64,000 nt of DNA from Halomicrobium salinisoli (lineage in GTDB: Archaea; Halobacteriota; Halobacteria; Halobacteriales; Haloarculaceae): NCBI RefSeq assembly GCF_020405185.1, contig NZ_CP084464.1:248001-312000 (forward strand), written 5' to 3'. A program made the position numbers and the translations under genes. The notes under the pieces are model-generated. The model ran no database searches, had not been told where the DNA came from, and worked only from the letters and a program-made list of their open reading frames with translations. Below are positions 7,955 through 17,188 of the stretch, in pieces; positions within the stretch are counted from its first letter, which is position 1, and the number at the start of each line of letters is the position of its first letter.

Positions 7955-10309
7955 ATGTCCCTGCCGGGTCCGTCCATCGTCGAGAGCAAGCCGACCAGGC
8001 GGGTCCAGCGGCGGCAGTGGGCGCTCGAGGTGACGCGGTCCGAGGTCGAAGACGGGCTCTCGGCGGCCTACGAGCGCGCGGACCGCGACGGCGAGACGCG
8101 CTGGGAGGCCCGGCGCTGGTTCGGGCTCGTCCAGTCGTCGGTTCGCTTCGAGGGCACGGGCCGCGAGACGCGGCTCCGCTACGACTGCCACCAGACGGCT
8201 CGGGGCTTCCGGGCCGAACTGGCCGTGATGGCCGCCATCATCGTTCCGGCGTTCCTGACCGGAGCGCCACAGCAGGCGTACGCGTTCCTGGCGCCCCTCG
8301 ACGTCCTCTCGGTGTTCCCGTCCGACGGGGCGAAGACCGCCGTCCTCGCGGTCGGCGTCCTCGGGATCGCCGTCGCCACTGTGCTCAACCGCGGGCCGAG
8401 ACCGCGCTTCCCGACGACGGGCCTGGAGTACGAGTACGCGACGTTCAGCTGGTACTACACGGTCTGGAGCTTCGTGCTCGTCGTGGTCGTCGCGCTTTAC
8501 GTGGGGACGGTGCTGAACCAGCGGGCCGTGAGCCTGCTGGTGTTCCTGTTCGCGTACGTCGTCAGTCGGTACGCGACGGGGACGCTGCCGGCCACCCTCC
8601 CGGGCGTCGGCGGCGAGACGCCCGACGACGTCGCCGTCGGGGAGGCGGGCCCGCCGCTGATCGACCGACCGTTCCCCCACCTCAACATCGCCGTGCTGGC
8701 GCTGCTCCCGACGCTGCTCACGATGATCGCCTACATCGTCTCCTGGCTCATCGCCCCGGTCACTCCCGCCATGTCCGACGCGCCGACGCTGGTGGTCGCG
8801 GCCGTCGCCGCGTCGCTCGCCGTCTGCGGGACGTACTGCTTCTGGTGTCGCTCGCTGCTGGCCCGGCTCAGATCGGACCCGATCGAGCCGTTCCGCTCGC
8901 GGGCCGGCAGGGCGGTCATCCTCGTCGGGTTCCTCGCGATCAACGGCGTCACGGTCCTGCTGACCGCCGTCTTCGTTCTGACGCTGAGTATCCCGCTCCA
9001 GGTGCGCCTGTCGGGCGTCGACCTGCACTACGACGCCGTCGGGATCGGCGCCGTGCTCGGCGTGAACCTGGGGCTGCTCGCCGTGGCCGCCGGCGGAGCG
9101 GCCGCCCAGCGCCTGTTGGCCCGTCGCGGCGGCACCGCGGCGGCGGTCGGGCGTCGGCTCGTCCGGTACTGGAACTACGGCGTCCTGTTCTGCCTGTTCG
9201 GGGCGCTGAGCTTCCTCGGGTCGAACGTCCTCGGCGCGGTCGCGTTCGGCGACGGCGCCATCAGAGACCCATCGCCGCGGACGATCCGGACGAACTTCGA
9301 GGGGTACCGGGCGGTCGCCGAGCTGGCGTCGCCGCTCCCCGTTCCCGACGCGCTCGCGTACGTCGGCCTGTACGCGCTCCTCTTCTCGCCGCTCGTCCTG
9401 CTCGGCGTCTCGTGGGGGATGCACGTGAACGGCAAGCTGCTCGACGCGCTCGCTCGCCGGCGGGTGAGCGAGACGCTCGCGACCGACGGGCGACCGGTGC
9501 CCGACTCGGCCGAGATCCGCGTCGTGGACGCGCCCGTCCTCGCCGCCGCAAGGGGCCGCCTCATCGGCCCGCCGACGGTCCTCGTCGGGCGCGCGCTCCT
9601 CGACGAGCTGCCCTCGGAGGACGCGCTCGACGCGCTGCTCGCGCACGAGGCGTACCACCTCGAGCACCTGGACCACGCCGTCGGCGCGCTCGCGTCCCTG
9701 TCGTCGGTGCTCATCGGCGGGCAGAACGTCCTCCTGGCGTTCTACGACCTCGCCGAGAGCGAGCGCGCGGCGGACCGCCACGCCGCCGACGAGGTCTCGC
9801 GAACCGCGCTCAGATCGGCGCTGCGGACCTGCAACCGGATCGAGACGGACGCCGCCATCGCGGGGACCAGCGCCGGTCCCGCGTTCGTCGGCAGCGTCGC
9901 CGCGGCCGTCGGCGAGTCGGTCACGGCGGCCGGCCGGCGCTTCCGGGCCGTCCCGTCGCCCGGCGAACTGCGCCGCTCCGTCCGGGCGCTGGCGGTCGCG
10001 CCCTACGCCCTCCTGTTCGGGAGCGTCGTCTACGACCAGGCGCACCTCGACTTCGGCGACCGCATGGACGTCCTCGCCCTCGAGCGGACCGTCGTCGGCG
10101 CCCTCCGGCGCGAGACGGACGCGGCGACGGTGTGGTTCCCCGAGGAGCGCGAGGTGACCGCTCCGGTGGCCAGGGACGTCGTGTACGACCGCGCCCGGGC
10201 GAAGGGCGCCACCGACGAACAGATCGAAGCGACCGTCGACGCCCTCGTCGCCGACGGCCGGGTCCGCGAGGTCGGCGACGAGTACCTCCTGTGGAGGGCC
10301 CGCTCGTGA
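7955..10309 (+). CDS. Membrane M48-like zinc metallopeptidase
   Basis: 784 residues, divergent from the 617-residue membrane gene. Several membrane segments occupy residues 90-160, 170-205, 250-300, 325-385 and 400-430. The zinc site HEAYH sits in LLAHEAYHLEHLDH near residue 563, with a downstream ESERAADRHAADEV carrying the third ligand. The C-terminal 70 residues (ATDEQIEATVDALVADGRV) look like a small winged-helix-type or adaptor segment. The protein is a longer relative of the peptidase at 4218. Start chosen at the ATG after the TATA-like gctatacac at 7907-7915. The stop overlaps the GTG of the next gene (GTGA), so the two are translationally coupled. Confidence 0.82.
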   Translation: MSLPGPSIVESKPTRRVQRRQWALEVTRSEVEDGLSAAYERADRDGETRWEARRWFGLVQSSVRFEGTGRETRLRYDCHQTARGFRAELAVMAAIIVPAFLTGAPQQAYAFLAPLDVLSVFPSDGAKTAVLAVGVLGIAVATVLNRGPRPRFPTTGLEYEYATFSWYYTVWSFVLVVVVALYVGTVLNQRAVSLLVFLFAYVVSRYATGTLPATLPGVGGETPDDVAVGEAGPPLIDRPFPHLNIAVLALLPTLLTMIAYIVSWLIAPVTPAMSDAPTLVVAAVAASLAVCGTYCFWCRSLLARLRSDPIEPFRSRAGRAVILVGFLAINGVTVLLTAVFVLTLSIPLQVRLSGVDLHYDAVGIGAVLGVNLGLLAVAAGGAAAQRLLARRGGTAAAVGRRLVRYWNYGVLFCLFGALSFLGSNVLGAVAFGDGAIRDPSPRTIRTNFEGYRAVAELASPLPVPDALAYVGLYALLFSPLVLLGVSWGMHVNGKLLDALARRRVSETLATDGRPVPDSAEIRVVDAPVLAAARGRLIGPPTVLVGRALLDELPSEDALDALLAHEAYHLEHLDHAVGALASLSSVLIGGQNVLLAFYDLAESERAADRHAADEVSRTALRSALRTCNRIETDAAIAGTSAGPAFVGSVAAAVGESVTAAGRRFRAVPSPGELRRSVRALAVAPYALLFGSVVYDQAHLDFGDRMDVLALERTVVGALRRETDAATVWFPEEREVTAPVARDVVYDRARAKGATDEQIEATVDALVADGRVREVGDEYLLWRARS

Positions 10310-11520
10310 CTGGCGACCGCTCCGAGCGGACCGGATCGGCCGGCGCTGCGAGCGGTCACGCGACCACCGACGGGCCGCCCAGCCGTCGGCGGTGGCTCCG
10401 TACGGTCGGCGCGGGCGCGACGGCGCTTCTCGGCGGCTGTCTGACGGCGGTCGTCGACGAGTCGGACGACGAGCGCCGCACAGGCTCGCTGTCGTTCGCC
10501 GGCAGTTCGCCGACGTACGGCGTCGACGCGGCGCGACGGGGCGCGACCGACGGCGGCGTCGACGGGCGGCCCGCCCTCCGCTGGCGAGTCCCGTTCGACA
10601 GGCGGATCGCGTCGACGCCGGCCGTCGTCGGCGACCGGCTCTACGTCGGCTGCTCGGACGAGCACCTCTACGCGCTCGACGCGACGACCGGCGAACGGGC
10701 GTGGCGGTACCACGCCGGTCGGGACGTCCGCTCGTCGCCGGCGGTCGCGGGCGACCGGGTCTTCGTCGGCGGCATGGACGGCAGCGTCGTCGGACTGTCC
10801 CGCGCTGACGGGCACGTCGCCTGGCGGCTGTCGACCGACCGGGGCGTGTTCGCGTCGCCGGCGGTCGTCGACGGCGTCGTCTACGTCGGCGATATCGGCG
10901 GTACGACGTACGCCCTCGACGCCGAGTCGGGCGACGCGCTGTGGACCGTCGAGACCGACGGTCCGCTGTTTTGCTCCCCGGCCGTCGCGGACGGGACGGT
11001 CTACGTCGCCGACTACGACAGGGTCCTGTACGCGCTGGACGCGGCCACCGGGCGGGTCCAGTGGCGCTCGCGGGTGGACGACTACGTCTACACGGCCCCG
11101 ACAGTCGCCGACGGGGCCGTCTACGTCGCTCGCAGGGGCGTCACCGCGTTCGACGCCGCGACCGGGGAGCGGCGCTGGTCGGTCGGCGACGACAGAACGG
11201 GCTGCTCGCCCGCGGTCGGCGACGGCTCCGTCGTCGTCACCAAACGGACCGTGCGAGCCCTGTCACCGGCGGACGGGTCCACGCAGTGGGAGTTCGAACC
11301 CGACGCCGCCGTGACCGCCTCGGCCACGGTCGGCGGCGGCGTCGTGTTCGCGGGCGATTCCGATGGAACTATCTACGGGCTCGACGCCGCGTCGGGGACT
11401 GAGCGGTGGCGCGTGTCGGTCCGGAACGGCATCGGCGTCGCCCCCACCGTCGTCGGGGGCGCGCTGTTCGTCGTAACGAGTCCAGTCGACGGCGCGGTGT
11501 ACGGCTTCGAGGGGCCGTGA
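10306..11520 (+). CDS. Tat-exported PQQ-like beta-propeller lipoprotein
   Basis: 404 residues. The N-terminus has a twin-arginine motif and lipobox (RRRWLRTVGAGATALLGGC near residues 25-45), so it is probably anchored outside the cell. The rest is a run of PQQ/BamB-type blades, each with a pattern such as VYVGDIGGTTYALDAESG, GAVYVARRGVTAFDAATG and TIYGLDAASGTERW, about seven to eight in all, enough for one propeller. Such proteins act as scaffolds or bind small ligands. The start is the GTG that overlaps the stop of the M48 gene. Co-transcription suggests it cooperates with that peptidase at the cell surface. Confidence 0.8.
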   Translation: MTGDRSERTGSAGAASGHATTDGPPSRRRWLRTVGAGATALLGGCLTAVVDESDDERRTGSLSFAGSSPTYGVDAARRGATDGGVDGRPALRWRVPFDRRIASTPAVVGDRLYVGCSDEHLYALDATTGERAWRYHAGRDVRSSPAVAGDRVFVGGMDGSVVGLSRADGHVAWRLSTDRGVFASPAVVDGVVYVGDIGGTTYALDAESGDALWTVETDGPLFCSPAVADGTVYVADYDRVLYALDAATGRVQWRSRVDDYVYTAPTVADGAVYVARRGVTAFDAATGERRWSVGDDRTGCSPAVGDGSVVVTKRTVRALSPADGSTQWEFEPDAAVTASATVGGGVVFAGDSDGTIYGLDAASGTERWRVSVRNGIGVAPTVVGGALFVVTSPVDGAVYGFEGP

Positions 11521-11546
11521 CCGCGCCGGCGGGCGGTCGACTCCGA

Positions 11547-12050
11547 TCAGAAGAACTTGGGGATGGAATCGAAGTTGCCGACCCAGTCGTCGGCGCTGCT
11601 GATGCGCTTCTGGAGCTGCTCGTCGGTCAGGAGGTAACAGGACCGCGTCTCGCCCTCGTCCATCCCGACCTGGTAGACGAAGTGGCGGCGCTCGCCGCGA
11701 CGGACGTGGGCCTTCTCGTGGACGGCCTGCGACACCTGGTTCGGCCTGGCGTCGTGGTCCGGCGGGAAGAACGGCTCGGGGATCTTGCACTGTCTGTCCC
11801 CGTAGATCGACATCTCGTCGACCGTGTGGTACTCGTCGTCCTCGAGTTCCGCGTTCGAGAGGATCACGACCCCGACGACGCGGTCGTAGGCCCAGTGCGC
11901 CGTCCCCCGGTCCTCCAGGATCCCGGCCTCGAACAGGCCGTCCGGGAGCACGACTCGCCCGGTCTGGTGTTTGACCGTGTCCGGCGCCACGTAGATCCAG
12001 CCGGAATCGGGCTGTGACTTCGTCTCCGACTCGTCGAAGGGGCCAGTCAT
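11547..12050 (-). CDS. Conserved haloarchaeal-type protein of unknown function
   Basis: 167 residues, soluble, acidic, no membrane segment. Readable stretches include GWIYVAPDTVKHQTGRVVL, GTAHWAYDRVVGVVILS, CKIPEPFFPPDH and DDWVGNFDSIPKFF. The start is set at ATG 12050 because a strong TATA element (attaaaac on this strand, 12076-12083) lies 27-30 bp away; a GTG two codons earlier is also possible. No family recognised. It has its own promoter without the palindromic site, so it may not belong to the neighbouring regulon. Confidence 0.65.
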   Translation of the reverse strand: MTGPFDESETKSQPDSGWIYVAPDTVKHQTGRVVLPDGLFEAGILEDRGTAHWAYDRVVGVVILSNAELEDDEYHTVDEMSIYGDRQCKIPEPFFPPDHDARPNQVSQAVHEKAHVRRGERRHFVYQVGMDEGETRSCYLLTDEQLQKRISSADDWVGNFDSIPKFF

Positions 12051-12136
12051 CGTCACTACATACCGCGAAATCCCGTTTTAATCTTGCGTGTGTTTCAGGT
12101 AGTACCGACGGACGTCCGATCACGGCCGCGCGTCGG

Positions 12137-13372
12137 CTACCCGGCGACGAGGAGCGCGACGGCGACCAGCAGCGCCACCAGCGACGCGGCCGCCGCGACG
12201 TTCAGCCCCAGTGTGATGGCGTCTGACCGGGCACTTCCGACCGCGACGTCGGGACGGTCGCCGCCACGGCGCCGGCGGACGAGGACGGTCGCGACGAGCA
12301 GCAGCGCCGCTGCGACCGCGACGCCCCCGATCAGCACCTGTTCCGTGCCGATCGACGGGGCACCGACGGACGCCCGGGCGCGGTCGAGCGTCGCGACGCC
12401 GACCGATCGGAGCCGTCGGTGCGCCGCCGCCGCGGACCGCCGGACAGCGTCGGACGCCACGACGCCGAGGCCGAATCCAGCGAGGAGACCGGACGCCGCC
12501 ACCCCGGCCAGGAGCGCGCGCCTGCGGGTCGGGTCGACGACGTCGTCTCCGGTCTGCTCCCCGAGCCAGTCGTCGAGGCGCTCGCGGAGCACGGCACGCG
12601 CTCGCTCCTCCGAGAGCCCGTCGACGTCCCGGACGCCGTCCGCGAGCGCCTCGGTCAGGTCCGCGATCGGATCGTCGAGGCGGGCGCGGAACCGCTCGGA
12701 GACTGCCCGCTCGCGCTCGGCGTCGACCAGGTCGCCCGTCCCCTCGATCGGGCAGGCGCGGCAGTCGGACGGCACCTCGTCCGGAGCCACGTGCACGACG
12801 ACGTCCGTCTCGGCGAGCGTCCCGATCCGCCCGGACTTCGAGAGCGCCACGGTCACGTCCGCCGCCGCGAGCGCTTCGACGAGGAACCGGAACAGTCGCG
12901 CACCGTCGTAGACGGAGGCGACGGCGAAGTCCAGCGTCGGCGTCGCCCGGTCGCGCCGGCGCGGACGCCGTCCGAACCGCCACCGCTTCGCGCCCGAGGC
13001 CGTCCCCGCCAGGAGCCGGCGGATCGCGTCCGTCTCCGCTGTGCCGAACCGGAGCGGGTCCTCGGAGAGCCCGTCGAAGGCCCAGCGCGGGCTCGACCTG
13101 TCGTCCCGCGGGGCGGGGCTCCGCTCGAAGGAACCGGCGTCGAGCGAGTCCAGCGCGCCGTCGAGCGCCGTCAGGTCCAGCCCGTCGTCGAACTCGTGTT
13201 CCAGCGTCGCCTGGATCGGCTGGCCGAGCCGGCCCTCCACGTAGCTACAGACGAGGTCCCGCCCCGTGTCGGCGTACAGCAGGACGATGCCCGGATCGAC
13301 GTACTCCAGCCGTTCGGGGTCGTCCGCGAACATCTCCGCCCCGTCGTTGCGGAACAGGCGGGTCCGCGACAT
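12137..13372 (-). CDS. Membrane-anchored partner protein of the GTPase, function unknown
   Basis: 411 residues. About 270 N-terminal residues appear soluble (starting MSRTRLFRNDGAEMFADD, with ALSKSGRIGTLAETDVVVHV near 180), followed by three hydrophobic segments near 280-305 (LLAGVAASGLLAGFGLGVV), 345-365 and 385-411. Its ATG immediately follows the stop of the upstream GTPase gene, so it is the second gene of that operon and shares its palindrome-controlled promoter. No known domain recognised. By position it could be an effector, regulator or GTPase-activating partner; this is inference. Confidence 0.7.
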   Translation of the reverse strand: MSRTRLFRNDGAEMFADDPERLEYVDPGIVLLYADTGRDLVCSYVEGRLGQPIQATLEHEFDDGLDLTALDGALDSLDAGSFERSPAPRDDRSSPRWAFDGLSEDPLRFGTAETDAIRRLLAGTASGAKRWRFGRRPRRRDRATPTLDFAVASVYDGARLFRFLVEALAAADVTVALSKSGRIGTLAETDVVVHVAPDEVPSDCRACPIEGTGDLVDAERERAVSERFRARLDDPIADLTEALADGVRDVDGLSEERARAVLRERLDDWLGEQTGDDVVDPTRRRALLAGVAASGLLAGFGLGVVASDAVRRSAAAAHRRLRSVGVATLDRARASVGAPSIGTEQVLIGGVAVAAALLLVATVLVRRRRGGDRPDVAVGSARSDAITLGLNVAAAASLVALLVAVALLVAG

Positions 13373-14959
13373 TCAGGCCCCCTCCTTCAGGCGGGTGAGC
13401 AGGGTCTCGTTGCCGTGGATCTCGAGGGGGTGCTCCGGCACGGGCTCCTCGGCCGCCAGCGAGGCCCCGTGGTCGAGGTCGTAGTAGACCGGATACACCT
13501 GATCGACCTGCGCCTGGGTGAGCAGCGGCCCGAGTTTCTCCGTCCCCTCCGGGGACTCGAGCAGGTGGTAGTTCACCCAGTTGAAGAAGGTGAGGTGCGT
13601 CGAGCTCTCGCGGTACAGCCGGTAGAGGTAGTCGGCCTTCGTCGCGACGAGGACGACCTCCTTCTCGGCGAGCACGCTCTCGTTGACGTGGCGGAGGATC
13701 TGCACGTAGCTGTTGAGGTACTCCGAGAGGTCGGCCTGGGCCTCGTAGTCGTCCTCGCCGTACGGGAGCTGGGGCATGAGGCTCCCGGAGTCGACGATGA
13801 CCACCAGCGTGTCCGAGTGGATGATCTGCTTGGTCATGACGCGCTGGATCTCCTCGGAGTCCAGGTTGGTCGCGGACTCGGGCAGCGACGGGAGCCCGCG
13901 GAGCGACTCGTAGGCGTAGACGAGGTAGTTCAGCGAGAGCCGGGACCGGGGCACCGAGTCGGCGACGCGCTCGACGAGGTCGCCGTCGATGTACTCGCCG
14001 GCGTAGTCGAGGACGTCGACCTGGACGTACTCCTTGAACAGGGACCCGGCGCGCGTCTGGAAGTCCAGCAGGTAGTACTCGCCTTTCCCCGTGGGACCGG
14101 TGTACTCGTCGGTGCCCCACCCCTCGTCGGCCGCCCGGAGCGAGCTGGCGAGCCGGGACATCGGCTCGGAGGGGTTCAGGCGGGTCGTGTCGGCCTCGTC
14201 GTCGGCGGCCATGTACAGCGCCGCCCCCAGGAGCGTCTTCCCCGCGCGCTGGACGCCCATGACGAACGTCCGCGACCTGGCCTCGTAGCTGGTGAACATG
14301 TACGCGCCGGCGAGGAACGTCGCCGAGGCGAGGGCGTCCGAGAACAGCCGGTTCCCGGCGACGGACACCTCCGCCGCGAGCGCGGCGGTCCGACCGGTCT
14401 CGGCGGCCGCCGCACCGATCGGCGTGGGGTAGACGACGTGTCTCTCCACGAAGCCCAGGGCCACGACGACGGTGACGAACCAGAACAGCGCGGCCGTCGC
14501 CCGCCGGAACTCGTAGGGCGGGTCGTCGGTGCGGAGCGTGAGCCCGCCGCCGAGCACGAACGCCGCGAGGAGACCGGCCCCCAGCGCCGGCGCGTGCGCG
14601 ACCGGATCGACCGGGTACAGCAGCCCCTCCGACCGGAACACCCACAGCGCGATCGCGGAGGCGACGGCCAGCAGCGCGCCCTGCATCCGCTTCAGCTCGT
14701 CGAGCAGGAGCAGCCCGACGAGCCCGCCGTAGGCGCCCAGACAGAAGAGCTTGAACTCGGCGTGCGACGCGCCGATCGCCCCTTCGAGGGCGTACACCGA
14801 CGTGCGGACGAGTCCGTTCGACTCCCAGCCCGCCCCGATCATCCGGGTCACCGCCGGCGTCATCACCGCGATGACGACGAGGTACAGGACCAGGTCGACC
14901 TTCTCCCAGAACTCGACGAGCGCTTCGTGCTCGTCGGTCAGATCACTCGCGTCTTGCAT
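13373..14959 (-). CDS. Membrane-anchored P-loop GTPase-like protein
   Basis: 528 residues. Five hydrophobic segments lie around 21-40, 68-86, 94-108, 122-140 and 154-171. The C-terminal half is a P-loop NTPase: Walker A GVQRAGKT at 235-242, a G3-like DYAG at 318-321, an IVD strand near 388 and a G4-like ATKAD at 439-443. TKxD in place of NKxD is common in translation-factor-class GTPases. Length and layout resemble large membrane-tethered GTPases rather than small ones. The ATG at 14959 lies 32 bp from the TATA-like ctttaggg (14988-14995), with a perfect palindromic site 11 bp further up. It is divergent from the ESCRT-III-like gene and shares its type of control, suggesting a joint role in membrane remodelling. 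Confidence 0.75.
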   Translation of the reverse strand: MQDASDLTDEHEALVEFWEKVDLVLYLVVIAVMTPAVTRMIGAGWESNGLVRTSVYALEGAIGASHAEFKLFCLGAYGGLVGLLLLDELKRMQGALLAVASAIALWVFRSEGLLYPVDPVAHAPALGAGLLAAFVLGGGLTLRTDDPPYEFRRATAALFWFVTVVVALGFVERHVVYPTPIGAAAAETGRTAALAAEVSVAGNRLFSDALASATFLAGAYMFTSYEARSRTFVMGVQRAGKTLLGAALYMAADDEADTTRLNPSEPMSRLASSLRAADEGWGTDEYTGPTGKGEYYLLDFQTRAGSLFKEYVQVDVLDYAGEYIDGDLVERVADSVPRSRLSLNYLVYAYESLRGLPSLPESATNLDSEEIQRVMTKQIIHSDTLVVIVDSGSLMPQLPYGEDDYEAQADLSEYLNSYVQILRHVNESVLAEKEVVLVATKADYLYRLYRESSTHLTFFNWVNYHLLESPEGTEKLGPLLTQAQVDQVYPVYYDLDHGASLAAEEPVPEHPLEIHGNETLLTRLKEGA

Positions 14960-15006
14960 GTGCGATTCGTCGAACGGACGATCCGTCCCTAAAGGTCGAA
15001 AGGGGC

Positions 15007-15021
15007 CTACAGCCCCTGTAG
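15007..15021 (-). promoter_or_regulatory. Perfect palindromic site for the GTPase operon
   Basis: CTACAG-ccc-CTGTAG, extended by one matching base on each side. It sits 11 bp upstream of the minus-strand TATA-like element at 14988-14995. The divergent ESCRT-III-like gene has its own copy at 15103. Confidence 0.8.
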
Positions 15022-15102
15022 GCGGCTCGTGCGTGTGCGCGTTCGTCGTTCACCAGTTGGCCCCGGTCCCGTCGCCAGCGCACCGGCGGCGCGTCCCGGC
15101 GG

Positions 15103-15117
15103 CTACAACGACTGTAG
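15103..15117 (+). promoter_or_regulatory. Palindromic site for the ESCRT-III-like / Vps4-like operon
   Basis: CTACAA-cga-CTGTAG, one change from the consensus, 14 bp before the TATA box (cttttatcg, 15132-15140) that lies 27 bp from the leaderless ATG at 15164. Confidence 0.78.
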
Positions 15118-15163
15118 GCGGCTGTTCCCACCTTTTATCGATGGGGTCCTCCGTCGAGGTGGA

Positions 15164-15841
15164 ATGCTCCGAAAAGCAGTCAGGAAGGTCCGGCGCGGCT
15201 TCGGTCGCGTCGTGCTCAACGAGAGCCGCTTCGAGCAGATGAGTCCGCTCGAGCTCCAGCGACGCATCCGGAAGCTCGAGCGACAGAAACAGCAGTTCAA
15301 GGGGAAGATGGACGAGTCGATGGCGGAGTTCGACGAGCTGATCGAGGAGGCCGAGGACGCCAACCCGACCCGCGTCCCGGAGCTGGAGATGGAGGCGTCG
15401 CTGGCGCTGAAGCGCTACGAGGCGTTCCGGTCGCTGTGGACGGAGATCCTCGACGGCCTGCGCTTCATGCAGCAGGCCGCCCTCGGGAAGCAGATCGACC
15501 AGGCCGGCCTGAACGGCATCCCCACGAGCATGAACCCCGAGCAGTTCGAGCGGGAGGCCCGGAACATCGAGCAGACCCTCGAGGACCGCGAGGACCGCCG
15601 GGACACCATGACCGCCGCCAACGAGCACATGGAGGACACGTGGAACGACAACGGCGCGCACGCGAACTCGCTGACCGACGACCGCGTCAGCGCCGCCATC
15701 AGCGCGGCGCGCAACGGCGAGGACGTCCCCACCCTCGACGAACTGGCCGACGAGACGTTCGCCGAGGCCGACGTCAGCGCCGAGGCGGCCGCCTCGTCGC
15801 GCGTGCACGACCACACCGGGGACGATCGGGTGGAGTTCTGA
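15164..15841 (+). CDS. ESCRT-III/PspA (Snf7-superfamily)-like coiled-coil protein
   Basis: 225 residues, the size of ESCRT-III subunits. A basic amphipathic start (MLRKAVRKVRRGFGRVV) is followed by a long helical hairpin (about residues 28-110: LELQRRIRKLERQKQQFKG and REQ-like repeats through SLALKRYEAFRSLWTEIL), a further helix at 125-160 rich in E/R, and an acidic C-terminal tail with a last helix near TLDELADETFAEADVS, where ESCRT-III proteins keep the MIT-interacting motif. No enzyme motif is present. The next gene, 12 bp on, is a MIT-domain AAA ATPase, the expected disassembly partner. I call it ESCRT-III-like from topology, charge pattern and partner; the sequence alone is too diverged for certainty, and a PspA-like protein is the closest alternative. 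Confidence 0.65.
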   Translation: MLRKAVRKVRRGFGRVVLNESRFEQMSPLELQRRIRKLERQKQQFKGKMDESMAEFDELIEEAEDANPTRVPELEMEASLALKRYEAFRSLWTEILDGLRFMQQAALGKQIDQAGLNGIPTSMNPEQFEREARNIEQTLEDREDRRDTMTAANEHMEDTWNDNGAHANSLTDDRVSAAISAARNGEDVPTLDELADETFAEADVSAEAAASSRVHDHTGDDRVEF

Positions 15842-15853
15842 GGGCGCCGACAG

Positions 15854-17146
15854 ATGTACTCCGATCCCAACTCGTATCGGATCGAGATCCTGCGGGAGCA
15901 GTACGAGGACCTCTTCGAGGACGCCACGGAGGCACGCCAGCGCGGGGACAGGCGTGACGCCGCACGCAGCTACGACAGGGCCGCGGACGTGCTGGGCGAA
16001 CTCGCCGACGCCGAGGGGCGCGACCGCTCCGACGAGGTCGCCCGGCTCCACCGGGCGGCGGACATCCTCCGGAGCGGCGACGACCTCGCGGACCACTTCA
16101 GGGACGGCACCGAGCGGTCGGTCCCGTCCGGGGCGGACGACGACGCGGGCGACCGCCGCCCGCCGCAGGAGCCCGACGGGGACGAGGAGGTGCGCGCCCG
16201 CATGGAGTCGTTCCTCTGCGAGACCGAGACCACGTGGGCGGACATCGGCGGTCTCGACGGCGTCCAGCGGAACATGAAACGCGCGATCGCGCTGGGGTCG
16301 ATCGCGGACAAACCCGACGCGGTGTCCGCGACCGATCGGATCCTCCTGTTCGGGCCCCCCGGGACCGGCAAGACCCTCATGGCGTCGGCCGTCGCGGGAT
16401 CGCTCGACGCCAGCTTCTTCAAGGTAGAGCTGGGCAACCTCCTGTCGAAGTGGTACGGCGAGTCCTCCAAGCAGATCTCCGCCCTGTTCGAGACCGCCGC
16501 CGACCTGAGCCCCAGCGTCGTCTTCCTGGACGAGATCGACTCCCTCACCCAGTCCCGGAGCAGCGACATGGACGGGACGTCGCGGCGCGTGCTGGACACG
16601 CTGCTCGCGGAACTCGACGGCGTCGAGAAGTCGAGCGACTCGTTCGTCCTGACGCTCGGGGCCACGAACACCCCGTGGGCGCTCGACTCGGCGATCAGGA
16701 GCCGGTTTCCCCAGCGGATCCACGTGCCTCTGCCCGACGAGGCGGCCGCCGCGGAGATCGTCCGCATCCACACCGTCGACGGGGGCGTCGGGTTCGAGGG
16801 CCAGCCGCGCGAGTTCGTCCCCGACGCCGCGGTCGACGGCCGGCACGGCGATCCGGTCGACGCCGTCGCCGACCACTGCGTCGACCTGGGCTACACCGGC
16901 CGCGACATCGAGGCGCTCTGCAGAGAGGCCGTCAACAGCATGATCGACCGCCGGAACCCGGACCTCGACCGGCTGGTCGACGACAGCGTCGAGCGGCTAC
17001 GCGACCACTCGCTCGACGTCGCCCCGGTGGAACCCGCGGACTTCCGGCACGCGTTCGAGGCGACGTCGCCGTCGCTCCCGGAGGAGGACGTCGCGCGGTT
17101 CTACGAGTGGGGCGAGGAGTACGGGTCGGCGGCCACCGGCCCCTGA
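15854..17146 (+). CDS. MIT-domain Vps4-like AAA ATPase
   Basis: 430 residues. Residues 8-75 form a three-helix TPR-like segment (YEDLFEDATEARQRGDRRDA, then AARSYDRAADVL) that resembles the MIT domain, which binds ESCRT-III tails. After an acidic linker the AAA module has the entry WADIGGLDGVQ at 128, Walker A GPPGTGKT at 167-174, the pore loop KWYGES at 199-204, Walker B VVFLDEID at 222-229, sensor 1 GATNTPW at 269-275 and arginine fingers in SRFPQR (283-288). KWYGES followed by LDEIDSL is typical of the Vps4/katanin/spastin group. The C-terminus continues into the small AAA helical domain (LGYTGRDIEALCREAVNSMI). It probably remodels the filament made by the preceding protein, in the cytosol at the membrane. 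Confidence 0.85.
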   Translation: MYSDPNSYRIEILREQYEDLFEDATEARQRGDRRDAARSYDRAADVLGELADAEGRDRSDEVARLHRAADILRSGDDLADHFRDGTERSVPSGADDDAGDRRPPQEPDGDEEVRARMESFLCETETTWADIGGLDGVQRNMKRAIALGSIADKPDAVSATDRILLFGPPGTGKTLMASAVAGSLDASFFKVELGNLLSKWYGESSKQISALFETAADLSPSVVFLDEIDSLTQSRSSDMDGTSRRVLDTLLAELDGVEKSSDSFVLTLGATNTPWALDSAIRSRFPQRIHVPLPDEAAAAEIVRIHTVDGGVGFEGQPREFVPDAAVDGRHGDPVDAVADHCVDLGYTGRDIEALCREAVNSMIDRRNPDLDRLVDDSVERLRDHSLDVAPVEPADFRHAFEATSPSLPEEDVARFYEWGEEYGSAATGP

Positions 17147-17188
17147 ATCGGCCGGGTTCTCGGTCGCGCTTCGGTCTCCCGCAGGAGC

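Noticed and set aside
7816..11520. 1234-residue plus-strand frame joining the M48 and propeller region
   Set aside because: The first 830 residues are an out-of-frame shadow of the M48 gene; only the part from 10306 is real.
12419..14992. 857-residue plus-strand frame
   Set aside because: Antisense shadow of the GTPase operon with non-protein-like composition.
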